A DNA stretch of 64,000 nt from Daldinia sp. FL1419 (Eukaryota; Ascomycota; Sordariomycetes; Xylariales; Hypoxylaceae), in assembly GCA_025201765.1 (NCBI GenBank), contig MU623413.1:62001-126000 (forward strand), written 5' to 3'. Positions 1 through 12,320 of this stretch are shown here, piece after piece. Positions within the stretch are counted from its first letter, which is position 1. The number at the start of each line of letters is the position of its first letter. Position numbers and translations under genes: made by a program. Under the pieces are notes generated by a model, which saw only the letters and a list, made by a program, of their open reading frames with translations, was not told the DNA's origin and made no database searches.

Positions 1-1439
1 TAATATTTCTACACTATCGCCAGGTCTTTTTTTGAGTGGCTGGGGTCATCTTCATCGTCGACGCTACACGTACCAAGCGAACCGTTTTACATACCAAGGT
101 TAAAGCCGAGCTAAACACGCCCCTATCCGGGAGAGCTATTCGCCGGCCTCTCCCCCCCCTTTTTTTTTAGTTCTGACAAGGCCCGGTCGAACAGCGACGA
201 TAGACCTCCATGGTCTCCGAGGATAAGGTTCGTGGCTAACTCGGCATTCACCCGTAGGTCCACCTCTGTCGACGAAGCTTTTCTTTGATATGCTCGACAT
301 ACTGTAGGTATTCACATATAATAGCTCAAGTGATAACCACTAGCCGGTAGGTTCCACCCGACTAGCATAGCACGATGTCTTCAACGCCTTCACCGACGGG
401 CATATGTAAGGTATTTTTCGGTGAGATCGGTTTCGAATTAACCACGGAAAAAACTCCTTCGTCGAACGACCCTGGGATCAGCCGTACTAGTAGCGACAAT
501 GAGACCAAAATTGCCGGAAAGGAGTGAAAACGTAACTTTTGACAATTAGCATAGATTCAATACCACCCTATTTTCATCCGAAGACAATCTGCATTCTGAC
601 ACATTCTAGATCATATCTCAATGCGTAACCCATCCTAGCATTATCAGCATCCCCAGGTACTACACCGCAGATCCCAGTGTAGAACACCTTAAAATGCATA
701 ATGTTTCGGTACACAGTATACCCTAGTGCCATAGTGCTACAGTTAACGACAACTCCTAGCTCTAGCTCTTGTATCGAGATATCATCAAGGTATTTACCCA
801 AGGTTAGGTAGGTAACATCAGTAGCAGAATCTATGTTGCACTTGGCTCTATTTCCAATCAATCAATCACTATGTGCAAAGTTGCCGGTGTTAATGCAAGC
901 ACCCGAAATTCCAGACGGATGCAACACAAAGAATCAAATGGTGAACTAATACCTTGATATTACGGGAGCGAACATATCTGGCGCTACGTAAGCTCTAACA
1001 TGTGAGGTTGCAGACCCAAGGTTCAGGAACGGTTTCTGTATCAATACCCAGTCTTAGCCAAGAGCGCGGGAAAATGCGACCCTACCAAAGAGTTTTGCTT
1101 GGCATGCTTGGCTTAGCTCGGCTCGACTCTCCTCACAAGGTAATCAATCTCCCACAACACCACACGTACAAACTAATTCGGGTCCAATAATTTCACCTTT
1201 TTGGAAGATAATAGCCAAGTCTTGGCTCGGACTGTTGGTATTTTACGGGAAAGTAGCGAGCCTAGGCTTTACGATATTGCATCGATCATTCATTTGTCAC
1301 ATTTGTCGTCGGCGAAACCCTGCAGATGGAGTCTAGGTAGGCTGTATGCAAATCCATGTGGTTGGTATTCCCTTTTACCTCCTCCAACGCCGGAACTGTG
1401 CAAATATAAAAATCATGATCCGTGACCAGCCCTAACCGT
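1..1439. other. intergenic region left of RPL8, no gene supported
   Basis: Only short overlapping open frames (under 100 codons) without recognisable domains are present. A pyrimidine-rich patch with a T run lies near 155-168. The right end should hold the 3' UTR of the minus-strand ribosomal protein gene. I see no tRNA-like B box or transposon remnant. Confidence 0.6.
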
Positions 1440-2581
1440 TTAGACCTTGATGGCCGACTCCAAAGCCTTCTTCTTCTTCTCGATGCGCTTGTTGGCCTTG
1501 GCACCCATGATACCACCACCCCACTGTCGTCGAGCGTTCTCGGATCCGGCAAGGTAGCCGTCCTTGATGGCGCTCACGAGCTTGGAGAGCTCGTTCTTGT
1601 CCTCAGATCGGACCTCAGTGATGGCGAGGACGGCAGCGGTCTAAAGCAACTAATTAGCAGTGCGTTTTTAGTAAATTAGTGGCGATTGACAGATACCTTC
1701 TTGTGAACGACAGTTCCGAGACGGGCCTTGCCCTTGATGATGGCGTAGGGGACACCCATCTTTCGGCAGAGAGCAGGTAGGAAGATGACCAGCTCGATAG
1801 GGTCAACATCGTTGGGAATCAGGACGAGAGAAGCCTTCTTGTTCTCGATCAGGCCAACAACGTGGTTTAGACCGTACTTGACAGCGTAGGGCTTCTTGCT
1901 GACGTCCTCCTTCTTCTTTCCCTCCTTGATGGCGGTAGCCTCCTTGACTAACCGCTCCTTCTTCTCGGCCTTGGACTCGGGGCGGTACTTGTTAAGGAGC
2001 TTGAAGGCCTGGGCGGCGGTGTTGCGGTCCAGAACGTGCTGGAACTGGGAGATGGCTGGGGGAACCTTCAAGCGGAGGTTGATGATCTTCCTCTGGCGTT
2101 GAAGACGGACATACTCGGGCCACTTCACCATGCGCGAGAGGTTGCGCTTAGGCTGGATGTCCTGGCCAATACCGAAGTTTCGGGGTCGCTTCTCGATGAG
2201 GGGGTTCTGAACGATTAATCAGTATCGCCGCTAATTTTCTTCAAACGCGGGGGCAATTAAAGAGGGTTCTACTCACCTTGGGGGCCTTCTTGGAACCAGC
2301 CTTAGAAGCGAAGGGGGCCGGGGCGGCCTTCTTACCGGACTTGGGAGGCTATCATTGAGAAGAAAGACATCAGCAAATGTGTTCCATTGACTGTAGTCTT
2401 TCTTGAACTCTAGAGAGATGATTGCGAATGATATTCCACATTGCGCAAAAATCTCAAGCCAGATCCTCACCTGCGTCCGAAGACGACAGGCGGAAATTAA
2501 GCAGCTCGATAAACGAGTGCCATTTAATTATTTGTCTGAGTGCATAAAGCACAACAGTCGTGGGCGTCAGGAGCTTACCAT
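1440..2581 (-). CDS. RPL8: 60S ribosomal protein L8 (eL8, L7Ae family)
   Basis: Structural component of the cytosolic large ribosomal subunit. The gene model is complement(join(1440..1640,1697..2206,2277..2348,2579..2581)), giving 261 aa, the normal eL8 length. The N-terminal part is basic (PPKSGKKAAPAPFASK). The L7Ae RNA-binding core spans roughly residues 125-220 and includes the stretch VVGLIENKKASLVLIPNDVD. The protein ends in a lysine-rich tail (KRIEKKKKALESAIKV). All splice sites are GT-AG and keep frame. The first coding exon is only the ATG, followed directly by gtaagc, and the 230-base first intron is the longest. The divergent neighbour CTU1 starts 409 bases away, so the two probably share a promoter region. 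The family call is very secure; the 3-base first coding exon rests on splice consensus and on the expected MPPK-type start. Confidence 0.96.
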
Positions 2582-2990
2582 ATTGATTAATTGGTCGTGT
2601 GGTCGTTGGTGGGTGAAAAGTCGACCGAATTGAGAGGTGTGAAGAGTGAAAGAAATCTCGTGTAAAGTTGCGAACTCGGGAAATCAGAAAAAAAAAGTTT
2701 GTGCGTAGGGCTTCTCAGTGGGCTGGATGGTAAAATATCGGAGAATCGATTTTATACGCTAATCCATGCTCGGCCTAGCGAGTTGCGCCCTTACGTACCT
2801 AGGTATCTTTGTACCTTTAGTATCATCAACCCCACCAAGATTCATTGAACCTTTTGAAGTTTGCATGTGTAAATTTGATACCTACTATTCCGATTCTCTT
2901 TGTATCTTGTTTCAATATTAGCTGTCGCCTCTTCATGACAAAAATTTAATTTCGCTGCCTAGGTAGTCTACCATCTTAAAAGTCTAAAGA
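2582..2990. promoter_or_regulatory. divergent promoter region RPL8 / CTU1
   Basis: This 409-base stretch lies between two divergent start codons, so it must hold both core promoters and both 5' UTRs. It contains an A run near 2688-2697 and an AGGT/ACCT palindrome (cctaggtatc, near 2798). No ribosomal-protein-specific element could be assigned with confidence. Confidence 0.5.
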
Positions 2991-4208
2991 ATGCCACCGG
3001 CGCTTTGTGCTCTCTGCAAGACAGAGCGAGCGCTAATCAAGAGGCCAAAAAACTACCAGAAGCTCTGCAAAGGCTGTTTTATACAGATATTTGAAGATGA
3101 GGTACACCATACGATAACTTCGTCACGGCTTTTCTTTCCCGGGGAAAAGGTCGCTATCGGCGCATCAGGTGGCAAAGACTCAACGGTTTTAGCTTCAGTT
3201 CTCAAAACATTAAACGACAGACATAACTATGGAGTCGAATTAATACTTCTAAGTATCGATGAGGGCATCAAGGGCTATAGGGATGACTCCCTGGAAACAG
3301 TTAAACGGAATGCCGTGCAGTACGACATGCCGCTAAAAATAGTAGGCTATGATGAACTGTATGGTTGGACCATGGATCAAGTTGTGGAGACAATCGGCAA
3401 GAAAGGCAACTGTACCTATTGCGGTGTCTTCCGGCGACAGGCTTTGGATCGAGGCGCGAAGATGCTGGGAATCAAACATGTCGTTACAGGCCACAATGCC
3501 GACGATGTCGCAGAGACTGTTCTTATGAACCTGCTTCGAGGAGATTTGCCGCGCTTATCAAGAAGCACGAGTATCGTCACCGGAAGCGACGCGAGTGAAG
3601 TCAAGAGGAGTAAGCCGCTCAAGTATTCATACGAGAAGGAGATCGTATTATACGCGCATCACAAAAAACTCGATTATTTCAGTACAGAATGCATTTACAG
3701 TCCGGAAGCTTTCAGAGGAAGCGCTAGGAGTTTAATCAAAAATCTAGAAAAAGTCCGTCCCAGTGCCATATTGGACGTCGTCCGAAGCGGCGAAGATATG
3801 GCGAGACTGGTGCCCGGCACTACACCAAGTTCTTGTGCTTGTGACGGGAAGGCTACACCTAACCCAGCCCCTGCTGATGAGGAGAACCTGGGTGGCTGCG
3901 GTTCATCAAACGGCCGCACAAATGGGGGTGAGATGGCAGCTATGGAGAAACAACTTAGGGAAAATGAAGCAGCTGAGGCCGCCCGGCTTGAAACAGAGGT
4001 CACACTCGAAACACTTAAGGCACGGCCTCATAATAAATTAAACACAGCCAGCGGCCAACTAAAGACAGCAGGTACTACTGTCCCTATAAGGCTAAAGCAA
4101 AAGTTGGGTACATGTGAGAAATGTGGCTATATGTCAAGCCAGAAGCTTTGCCAAGCTTGCATGCTTCTTGAAGGTCTGAATAAGAACCGTCCAGAGATTA
4201 CGATATAG
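2991..4208 (+). CDS. NCS6: cytoplasmic tRNA 2-thiolation protein 1 (CTU1/NCS6)
   Basis: A TtcA/CTU1-type enzyme that, with Ncs2/Ctu2, thiolates the wobble uridine U34 of tRNA-Lys, -Glu and -Gln in the Urm1 sulfur-relay pathway. It is a single exon of 405 aa. The N-terminal zinc ribbon has C6-x2-C9 and C26-x2-C29. The ATP pyrophosphatase PP-loop SGGKDST is at residues 59-65. Catalytic-type cysteines are in GNCTYCG (C141, C144), followed by GHNADDVAET (about 167-176), and a further conserved cysteine is in TECIYSPEA (C234). A C-terminal CxxC pair (CEKCGY...CQAC) closes the second zinc site. Residues 280-350 form a less conserved Gly/Asn- and Glu/Ala-rich linker. All expected motifs are intact. 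The start is the first ATG of the frame and fits the family's short MPPxLC leader. Confidence 0.96.
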   Translation: MPPALCALCKTERALIKRPKNYQKLCKGCFIQIFEDEVHHTITSSRLFFPGEKVAIGASGGKDSTVLASVLKTLNDRHNYGVELILLSIDEGIKGYRDDSLETVKRNAVQYDMPLKIVGYDELYGWTMDQVVETIGKKGNCTYCGVFRRQALDRGAKMLGIKHVVTGHNADDVAETVLMNLLRGDLPRLSRSTSIVTGSDASEVKRSKPLKYSYEKEIVLYAHHKKLDYFSTECIYSPEAFRGSARSLIKNLEKVRPSAILDVVRSGEDMARLVPGTTPSSCACDGKATPNPAPADEENLGGCGSSNGRTNGGEMAAMEKQLRENEAAEAARLETEVTLETLKARPHNKLNTASGQLKTAGTTVPIRLKQKLGTCEKCGYMSSQKLCQACMLLEGLNKNRPEITI

Positions 4209-5874
4209 ACATAAGATAGACGGGCGTTTCGGCATAATTGGATCTGTTAGAATAGCATTAAAATGATACCCTGAATAATAACCAGTAACAGGCGCGTGAT
4301 AAATGGCTTCGGTATCAAGTGCTGTATTTTGTAGACCTTGTACAAGTAGTTGTCTACCATAGACAATATGTCTTCCTTTCTCCACCTCTCTATACTATCC
4401 CCTCTACGTAAATCGCTTCTCGACCTGTATGACACGTTAGCACCAGATATCACCAACATATCCATAAACCCAAGAAACGTACCCTCCATGGGTTGTTTAA
4501 CTCGAACCCTGCGGGTGCTGCGGTAGCGTCGCTCTGTCCCCGAAGATAACCTGTAAGACGCATGTCGCGGTTCATCACTGTAGGAAACGACGTTAGCTTC
4601 AACTAAGCTTAGTTGCGTCGCATTGCGGATTCTCCGTACTTTGTCTGTCCCATTGGTCCAGCGATCGCCTCGCCCTCTTACCACCGTTCTGCCAATTTCT
4701 AAATTTTGAAAGACCCGCGCCGGTAGCGCTAAACATCTGGTAAAACCTCAGCATCCAGGCGGTCTACTATCGAGATAGGTTATCATCGGTAAGGGTGTTC
4801 TTACGGCGAGGATGATTCCATAGGGAATCAGTGCTTCGAAGGGGACGGCCATTGCGAAACTACGGGCTACAGTAAGACGAAGAACAGTTAATATGGAAGC
4901 ATCAGGATTATGTCGTGATCAGGTTTTGAGAGACCCACTCACAATAATGAATGACCGCAAGGTCGGTTGCAATTGTTTATTGAGGATGGCTGTTGGAAGG
5001 TAACTCGCGGTAGCTTCTAGGTTAGCCTATTGTACGATGAGGTCGAAATGGTCGAGTTCAGCAGCCAATGATGTCGACTCAATATTGTGGCCTGAGGTGG
5101 AACAATTTGCCTTAATTGCCCTTAACAGCGGGCATTTGGGCATTTGAACCCGAGGCGCTTTTAGGTAAGCAGCTTTTATTCAAATGGCATTGGCGACGCT
5201 GCGACGTCGGCTCGATATATGGCTCAAATGGGGTTAAAGCTTGGGGTACCTGGGGGATACTTTTTCATATTGGGTTAGTTCAAGTTCGAACGCTCACAAT
5301 TCGTTGCCAAGCAGCCAAGACGGGACTTCCTGAGCTGACTTGGCTGACTAATTTGTGGAGCCTTCATAGTTGCACCACCAACTCTAACTCACTTCACCCA
5401 TTCAAAGAAAGCACGAGGGGGGAACCATTTTGTTTCCTTCCAACTGCATTAATTATTGTTGGCCGCTTCTTTCACTTTTTATTTCAGCAGGAAGACGCGT
5501 CAAATAAATTCCCAAATCATGGGATTTCATGGCCTGCGTACAATAATCGCCTAAGCAACGTTATACGGCGCGTCAACAATCTACAACATTTTTAAGTCGG
5601 CGGAACAAACTGCAATCCATATACTTCAAATGCCTCGCGCATCACCGGCGTTCGATCTCGTACCCATAATATCTCTATATTTGCCTCAATCTCGAACTTC
5701 ATAACCATCCTCCTTATTTTGCGACAGGCATGCGACAAGGCCCTTCGTAACGCGAAGCGGCGCGACCCGAAGGCCTAGGAGCACACATCGCAATATACCC
5801 CTTAACCCTACGCCGCTGCCTCTCTCGTAAAAATCATACCCGAACAATCGGTACCCGTCAACTCAATCAACTAT
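4209..5874. other. intergenic region CTU1-SAS3
   Basis: This 1.67-kb stretch contains the CTU1 3' end and the upstream region of the acetyltransferase gene. Two longer open frames, minus 4247-4684 and plus 5116-5595, show no domain or plausible gene structure. The last 250 bases are C/T-rich, as expected for a 5' leader. Confidence 0.5.
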
Positions 5875-8800
5875 ATGGGTAAGGCGATGGCCAATACACA
5901 ACTCATGCAAGAGGAGCTACAACAAAGTGTAGTACTGTCTGAAGAAGATGCCGAGTTCGAGGAGGATCTACCAGACGACCTGATGATGGTAGATAGCGGT
6001 AGCTTCCTGCCTTCGGGCGATACAGGCGATCTAGCCTACGCGCAACCCAATCATAACGCACAAAGCTATAGTAATACTAATGCCATAGGTGTCAACATGA
6101 TACCCACAAATGATACGGCCCCACACTACGATGCAGGGGATGGATTAGATGGCGTACCGACTGGTGAAGAAGACGTTAGCGATCACGACAGTGACAGCCC
6201 GGAAAGCGAAGGTGACATTCGTGACGATGATGGCGCATTTGATATGGACGCAGAAAGGGAAGAAGATGATGATGAGGCTGCGCAGCATCACATTAATCCG
6301 AATGCCGATTCCAGTGATGAAGATGCGGCGCAAGAAGCCGCCGACGAAGACGAAGACGAAAATGAAGGAGTTGGTGCGGTAAAGATTAAGCCTGGCGACA
6401 CTGATGAAGAAAGTGATAGTGACGACGATATTAGTATAGCGTCAGGCTCCAGTGGCCGCGAGTCAGCAGCAGAATGGGAAGAGGCCGTCGATAATGATGA
6501 TGAGGATGACGAGGCTGCTGAACCTAACAACTGCATATTCTGTAAAAAGGATGAGGAGCATGACCCGGGAGTAGAGTTTGAGGCTTACCTGGCCTGCAAA
6601 GCTTGCGGTGAACACGGTACGCACAATGTCTCTACCGTCGGTTGTGGTTTTACAAGTGATCTAATCCGTGGTATATAGCTCACCAACAATGCGCCCGTGA
6701 GGAGGCAGCTCTTAACGATAAAAATAGTAAGTTCAGCACACCATTCATGTCCCATCATATTACTCACATGTTTGCATAGATGCATCGAATTGGAAATGCC
6801 CAGACTGCGCCGTTGATGATTCGGGGTCAGACTCTGAGGCGGTGTTCGATCACGAGAATGTAGAAGGCGATCAAGAGATGGAGTTAGATGGCAGTGCCGA
6901 TGATAGTGATCTATCTCCTACTGGGGCCAGCCGATCAACCGCTCCTAAACTTGCTCGAGATCTACTTCCTTCTCAGCGCGGCACGAACAAGCCAGACTCG
7001 CACTCGGTTTTTAATCAGTTGGTACTCGACGAAGACCCTATGGATGGTTCGCGAGTCCTACGAAAAAGAAAGACATCTTCTCCTGAAGTAGAGGTGGACG
7101 TGGAGGCGGTAATGTCGCTCCGTAAACGGAGAAAAAATGCTTCCGATGGATCTGCTCCCGACGAGGCTGCCCAAGAAACTACGAATTCTGCGGAAACATC
7201 GAGTAGAGCTAGGTCGGGGCGTTCCTTACGACAAAAAGCATCAAGCTCAGAGGCTTTATGCACGGTTGTTAAGAAGTCGCGCTCTAGCCTAATAGTAAAA
7301 ATGCGAGCAAGTCCTACGGAACTACATAAACTTTCACGCAGCTCGAGAGCTCGGAGGAAACGAGCTGGTCGAGCTGGTCGAGCCGGTCGAGCAACTGCAT
7401 CCCGATCATCTCGATCATCTAGAAATGTCGCATCAACACGAGCTGCGGCTATTGCAGAACCACCTCCAATGGCACCATTCTTTCCCTCGAGCTATTCCCA
7501 GCCATTTTATTCGTTCTATGATAAAGAGCCGGATGAGCTCAAGGGCAAGCCATACGGTGGTATCTTAAGTGAGGAACAAGCCGATACGACTAAGACGCTA
7601 CCCACTAAAGATGACCGGCGTCGATTCGATGAGGCAAAACAAAAAGCAGAAGAAGAATGGAGAAATAGATTGCTTGCTATGCAAGCCGAGGCTGAAGTGC
7701 CAGTAAAGAAATCTCGTAAAGCTTCCGGCCCCGCAAGTCAAATCGAATGCATCGAATTCGGCGGCTGGGAGATAGACACATGGTACGCCGCTCCATATCC
7801 TGAAGAGTATAGCCGCAACAGGGTCTTATACATCTGCGAATTTTGCTTGAAATATATGAATTCGGATTATGTCGCATGGCGACACAAGCTGAAGTGTGCT
7901 GCAAAGCACCCTCCTGGCGACGAGATATACAGACACGGCTCAGTGTCCTTTTTCGAAGTGGACGGCCGAAAAAACCCAGTATATTGTCAGAATCTCTGTC
8001 TTTTAGCCAAGCTCTTCCTCGGTTCCAAAACATTATATTACGACGTCGAGCCCTTCCTATTCTATGTCCTTTGCGAGTACGACGACCTGGGCTATCACTT
8101 TGTCGGCTACTTTTCCAAAGAAAAGCGCGCGAGTAGCCAGAATAACGTTAGCTGCATCCTTACGCTACCTATCCATCAGCGAAAAGGATATGGCCATCTC
8201 CTTATCGACTTCTCTTACCTATTAACAAAAGTTGAAGAGAAAACGGGTTCTCCCGAGAAGCCGCTGTCCGATATGGGCCTCGTATCATACCGGAATTACT
8301 GGAGACTGGTTATGTGCAAATACCTGATTGAGCATATGCCCGAGGATAAGTCGCAGAAAAGAGGCCTAAGCATTAGGCAGATATCAGACGATACGGGAAT
8401 GACCCCAGATGATGTCATCTCAGCCCTCGAGGCACTTCGTTTCCTCGTTCGAGATCCCGTCACCCAAGTGTACGCGTTCCGGATTGATATATCCTATTGC
8501 CGTAAAGAAGTTGCGAAATGGGAGGCAAAGAATTACGTCAGGTTAAATCCCAAAAATCTTACCTGGATGCCCTATGTTATGGGCCGTAGCAACGCTACAA
8601 ATTTCGAGCTAGGACCAGCTCTGAATACAATTGCTCCACGCGAGGAGGACGAAGAAGTCAAGCCCGTCCAGAACCTAGCAGAGAGCGGTATCGCGACTGG
8701 AGATTTTGCCATCACACAGCCTGTTAGCCAAAAACCATCTCTGGTCACCGAGTCATCCGTACTTGAATCGACAGAACCCAACGATAACGCCATTATCGAT

Positions 8801-9523
8801 CACGACGAGGATATCAAACTCAACGACATCGGTAAAGAGAATACAAATACTTCTGCAAGCCGGTCTCAAGACCCAAGCACTTCGGTTGGTGCTACTACCA
8901 CGACGAATGTTCCGGATGAGGAAAATGACTGGCTTAAGCAATACGACACTATCCCAGTTAGCAGGTTCCAGGTTTTTCCTCCGATAAACAATAGGCGCAC
9001 GGGTATCTCACGTCTTCATTCGAGTATCGCTAGGCCGCCTCTGCCACGTATGCCACCTCCAAGCGCGCGGCGAGCCGCCCGACCCAAAGCTCGTCGCTCA
9101 GCCGGCAGCGCCACCGTCCGGAAGTCTGCCCAAAGGACACCTTCAGGTAAACGTAAGCCTGGCGGTACCGGTCGTGGCCCTGGGCGATGGCCAAAGGGCA
9201 CCAAAAAAAGCGATTATGGAAATGCGGATAGCGGTCCTGGTTTGCCTCCAGCGTGGGTTGAGCGAAAGCGATTGGCCGATATGACATCGTCCCACGTAGG
9301 TGATGATAATAATACTCAAGACACAGTCCAAGTGCAAGTCACTGAGACCAGCAAAAGCCAGAAGGGCAAGCAAGTTGCATCTGTGTCTGCTGATTTCGAT
9401 GATGCTGCAGAAGCTACGAGCAGCAGCAAGGTCGCATTGCCAGACGATGCTGAAGCTGATGTGGATATGGGTGGAATTGGCAGCTACCAGGGGGATATGG
9501 GCGCAGAGGCAGTAGAGACATGA
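5875..9523 (+). CDS. SAS3: MYST-family histone acetyltransferase, Sas3/MOZ type
   Basis: Predicted catalytic subunit of a NuA3-like complex that acetylates histone H3. The model join(5875..6616,6679..6726,6780..9523) gives 1177 aa. After an acidic N-terminus (Asp/Glu runs, about 90-215) comes a Cys/His zinc module at about 219-275, which the two introns (62 and 53 bases) interrupt. The MYST domain starts with a C2HC finger (ICEFC...WRHKLKC, about 613-635). It continues with YYDVEPFLFY, the acetyl-CoA loop QRKGYGHLLIDFSY (about 730) and EKPLSDMG...SYRNYW (about 755-770), which holds the catalytic region. The 400-residue tail is disordered, with basic GRGPGRWPKG-like stretches resembling AT hooks. 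A short AGR tandem repeat lies near residue 460. The start could also be the second in-frame ATG at 5887, which has the better context (G at -3 and +4). Sas3 rather than Esa1 or Sas2 is inferred from the N-terminal zinc module and the length. Confidence 0.93.
7361..7392 (+). repeat. 9-base tandem repeat inside SAS3 coding sequence
   Basis: About 3.5 copies of a GAGCTGGTC-like unit encode AGRAGRAGRA in the basic linker before the MYST domain. It is in frame, so copy changes would only change linker length. Confidence 0.7.
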
Positions 9524-11088
9524 GGTGCTATCTACGGTCGGTTAAGCGTCGTAATTATCTGTACAGTTAGTGTATAATTGCGAAGGAATTTAGGGATTCA
9601 CATGGAAGATATTCATTGATCCGCGGCGCCGTGAGTATAGGGAGAGCACAAAGCCAGGGGAACGGCGTATAGGCGAAGAACTTAGTTGGAATGCTGGTAG
9701 ATACCTAATGGAACGTTTGATTTATATAATTACTTTCAGTTCTATGAATTACATCCTAAGGGGGGAGGGCTAGATGCTTAAGCGATGGAAAAGCTTAAGC
9801 AAGTGCTGGGATCAAGTCACGTATGTATGTGCTTACCCTTCTCCTGATATCCACTTAACCTTAGCTAGGTCCTTTCAGCTTCTATCAGGACCATAGACTT
9901 AGATTTATTTCGAAGACTATATTTTCCTATGCAGACAACTATATTTGTAAAAGTACAACTCTGCTGTTGAGATTTGCCGTCCAATACTATCCCCCTCGAT
10001 ATGATGATTATTCTCAGCCAGGATCAGGCCTACTGAGTAATTACTTACTGGTCAAGAAAAATCCTGGCGATTGTTGCGTTCTTTAGTAAGTTACGAAGAA
10101 AACTAAGACAAAGCACCCTGACTACCTACCTACTTACATAAAATGTCTTGCCCAAGTACAAATAACTAGCTCTTTATATTTCGGGGGTAATATTTTCGCT
10201 TTTTATAAGTGTAATATTTCTGTAGCATGGGCAAAGGACGTGCTGCGGTAAGTCGACTTTTCAAATCTGATTGCTACTATCATGGACTTAAAAACGGACG
10301 AGTCTATCCAAAGACCCAGAACTACTCGCGTTATAAGCACCCTTTTATGTTAGAATATACTATGAAATGGATCTCTTCGACTTTTACAATAAATCATCAA
10401 TCTAATCTTAGTCTTCTTGGTATAGCATAAACCAGCACTTACATAGTTCTACGTTTTAGATAATTCTTACAAGTGACAGTAACTATGCCTAGAGTAATTC
10501 ATGCTTAATGGGAGAGGTTCAGTCAAAGAGCATACATCACCTATTAATTAGTAGGTAAACGGCCATCTTCGTTATCCTAGGTTGAAGCAATTGCAGAAAC
10601 ACGGAAACTCGTGGTAATCGTGCCCTATTTTGCCAATGCTAATACGAAATTCGTCATCTCTTACAGTTTTGTCTTTTGCTGGCGCAACTACCGTCTTGCT
10701 GTGATTTTGTATATAGGACCATAGGTACATTATAAGGCGGATGTGCGCATGATTATACCAGGTTAGATGCTTATACACGGTATGGTGCATTCACCGTATG
10801 ATTGCATATTTGAGATCCTCATATAGATATATCGGGTTGACGTGGTCGGCAACAAACGTTTAATTGATGCCGGCAATGTTTCAGCCTTGCAGATAAAGAT
10901 AAAGAGGATAAGGGGTAATGACCAATTATTACAGACACGGCTAAAGTTAAACAAGTTGAACTTGTCCAATTCACCAAATTTCGATTGCAACGGTTCCACC
11001 TGGCAATCTTCCACCTTCTTTTTTTCAATTAGACAGGTATAATATGAATGGCCTCGCTGGTTCGAGGTAGTCAGCAAACCAGGCAGCT
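9524..11088. other. intergenic region SAS3-QPCT-like gene
   Basis: AT-rich, with no supported gene. It contains an inverted repeat at 9775-9801 (arms TGCTTAAGC and GCTTAAGCA around a 9-base loop), about 250 bases after the SAS3 stop, which could be part of 3'-end structure. ORFs of 60-104 codons here lack domains. Confidence 0.5.
11044..11070 (+). promoter_or_regulatory. short uORF upstream of the QPCT-like gene
   Basis: ATG followed by seven sense codons and TAG (MNGLAGSR) ends 18 bases before the main ATG at 11089. It matters only if transcription starts upstream of 11044, which the sequence cannot show. Confidence 0.4.
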
Positions 11089-12320
11089 ATGATGCGCCCG
11101 AACATGTTGAACTTAGTAATGCCTGGCCGCGTAATCTCAACGCTATTCCTCTTGGCCCTGCATCAGCTTCTCATCGTGCCCGCCGCTGCGTATACGGCGT
11201 TATCGGATAACTTTCTCAAATTAGTCCCATCTGGAGGTGATGATTTCGATATCGAAAAAGGAAAACTTCTGGCCCCGATCTTAATTCCACGAGTCCCCGG
11301 TACTCCGGGCCAGGAAGTTGCTCAGAGGCATTTTGTGGACTTCTTCACGAACGAGCTTCCGAAATGGAGCGTCGAGTGGTATAACTCGACTTCTAAAACT
11401 CCCATCTCCGGGAATAAAGAGCTACCATTCGCAAATTTAGTATTCAAGAGGGAGCCGCCATGGGTAAAGGAGGGCCAGTCAAATCTATTGACACTTGCGG
11501 CTCATTACGATAGCTTGATTACCCCTAAAGGATTCGTTGGCGCTACCGATAGCGCTGCGCCTTGTGCTATTCTTATGCACGTTGCAAGGTATATTGACAA
11601 ATTCCTTACGCAGATGCACGAGGAGATGTCTGCGCTCGGTGAGGGCGGAACCGTAGCGATGGATATGGGTGTGCAGATTATTCTGTTCGATGGCGAAGAA
11701 GCATTTCAGATGTGGTCGGAAACCGACTCGCTCTACGGGTCTCGGTAAGCTCTGATAGACCCTTGTTGTTGTTGTTGTTGTTGTTCTTTTTCACGTAAAT
11801 TATCGACTAACGAACGAGCAGAGCCTTGGCGGAACAATGGGAGAATTCTCCTCACCCAGCAATGTCCTTCTACCGCAATCCGTTGGATCAGATTAGTATG
11901 CTTGTGCTTCTGGATCTTCTCGGAGCATCTGATCCGACGGTACCGTCGCTATTTCTGTCAACGCACTGGGCTTATAAGGCTATGGCCACTATTGAAGACA
12001 GAATGCGCAAGCTAGATCTTCTCGAGTCGAAACCACAGCGTCCGTTTCTGCCGGAGTCGGAGAAGAAACCGACTTCTTTTCGGCCTCTTTATATCGAGGA
12101 CGATCATAAACCCTTCATTGATCGTGGTGTGCCAATTCTACATATAATTGCCTCACCGTTCCCTGATGTATGGCATACGATGGAGGACGATGCTGCTCAT
12201 TTAGATATGCCCGTTGTGCGTGACTGGTCTAAAATTGTCACGGCTTTTGCGCTAGAGTGGTTGGATATGATGGAAGTTGAACCTACAGAAGCTACCCAAG
12301 CTCCAGCGTCAGGCCGATAG
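11089..12320 (+). CDS. glutaminyl-peptide cyclotransferase-like M28 protein
   Basis: Predicted secreted or Golgi zinc enzyme that would convert N-terminal Gln (or Glu) of peptides to pyroglutamate. The model join(11089..11744,11822..12320) gives 384 aa. A hydrophobic signal segment covers about residues 14-34 (VISTLFLLALHQLLIVPAAA). The M28-type alpha/beta fold carries AHYDS, a metal aspartate in GATDSAAP (D154), a glutamate pair in FDGEEAF (E203/E204) and a histidine in DVWHTMEDD (H337). Their order matches the Asp, Glu and His zinc ligands of animal glutaminyl cyclases, and only these single-zinc ligands are visible, unlike two-zinc aminopeptidases. The 77-base intron splits an arginine codon and contains a TTG repeat and a CTAAC branch-like site. 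Function is family-based; an aminopeptidase-like role is the main alternative. Confidence 0.88.
11763..11785 (+). repeat. (TTG)n microsatellite in intron
   Basis: About 7.5 TTG units lie inside the single intron of the glutaminyl cyclase-like gene, between donor and branch-like site, where they may add to the pyrimidine/T content of the intron. Confidence 0.85.

Noticed and set aside
4247..4684. 145-codon minus-strand ORF downstream of CTU1
   Set aside because: No domain, no splice-linked partner, and its C-terminal end lies in likely CTU1 3' UTR; not more convincing than other chance frames.
5116..5595. 159-codon plus-strand ORF before SAS3
   Set aside because: No recognisable domain, and it falls in the likely promoter and leader of SAS3.
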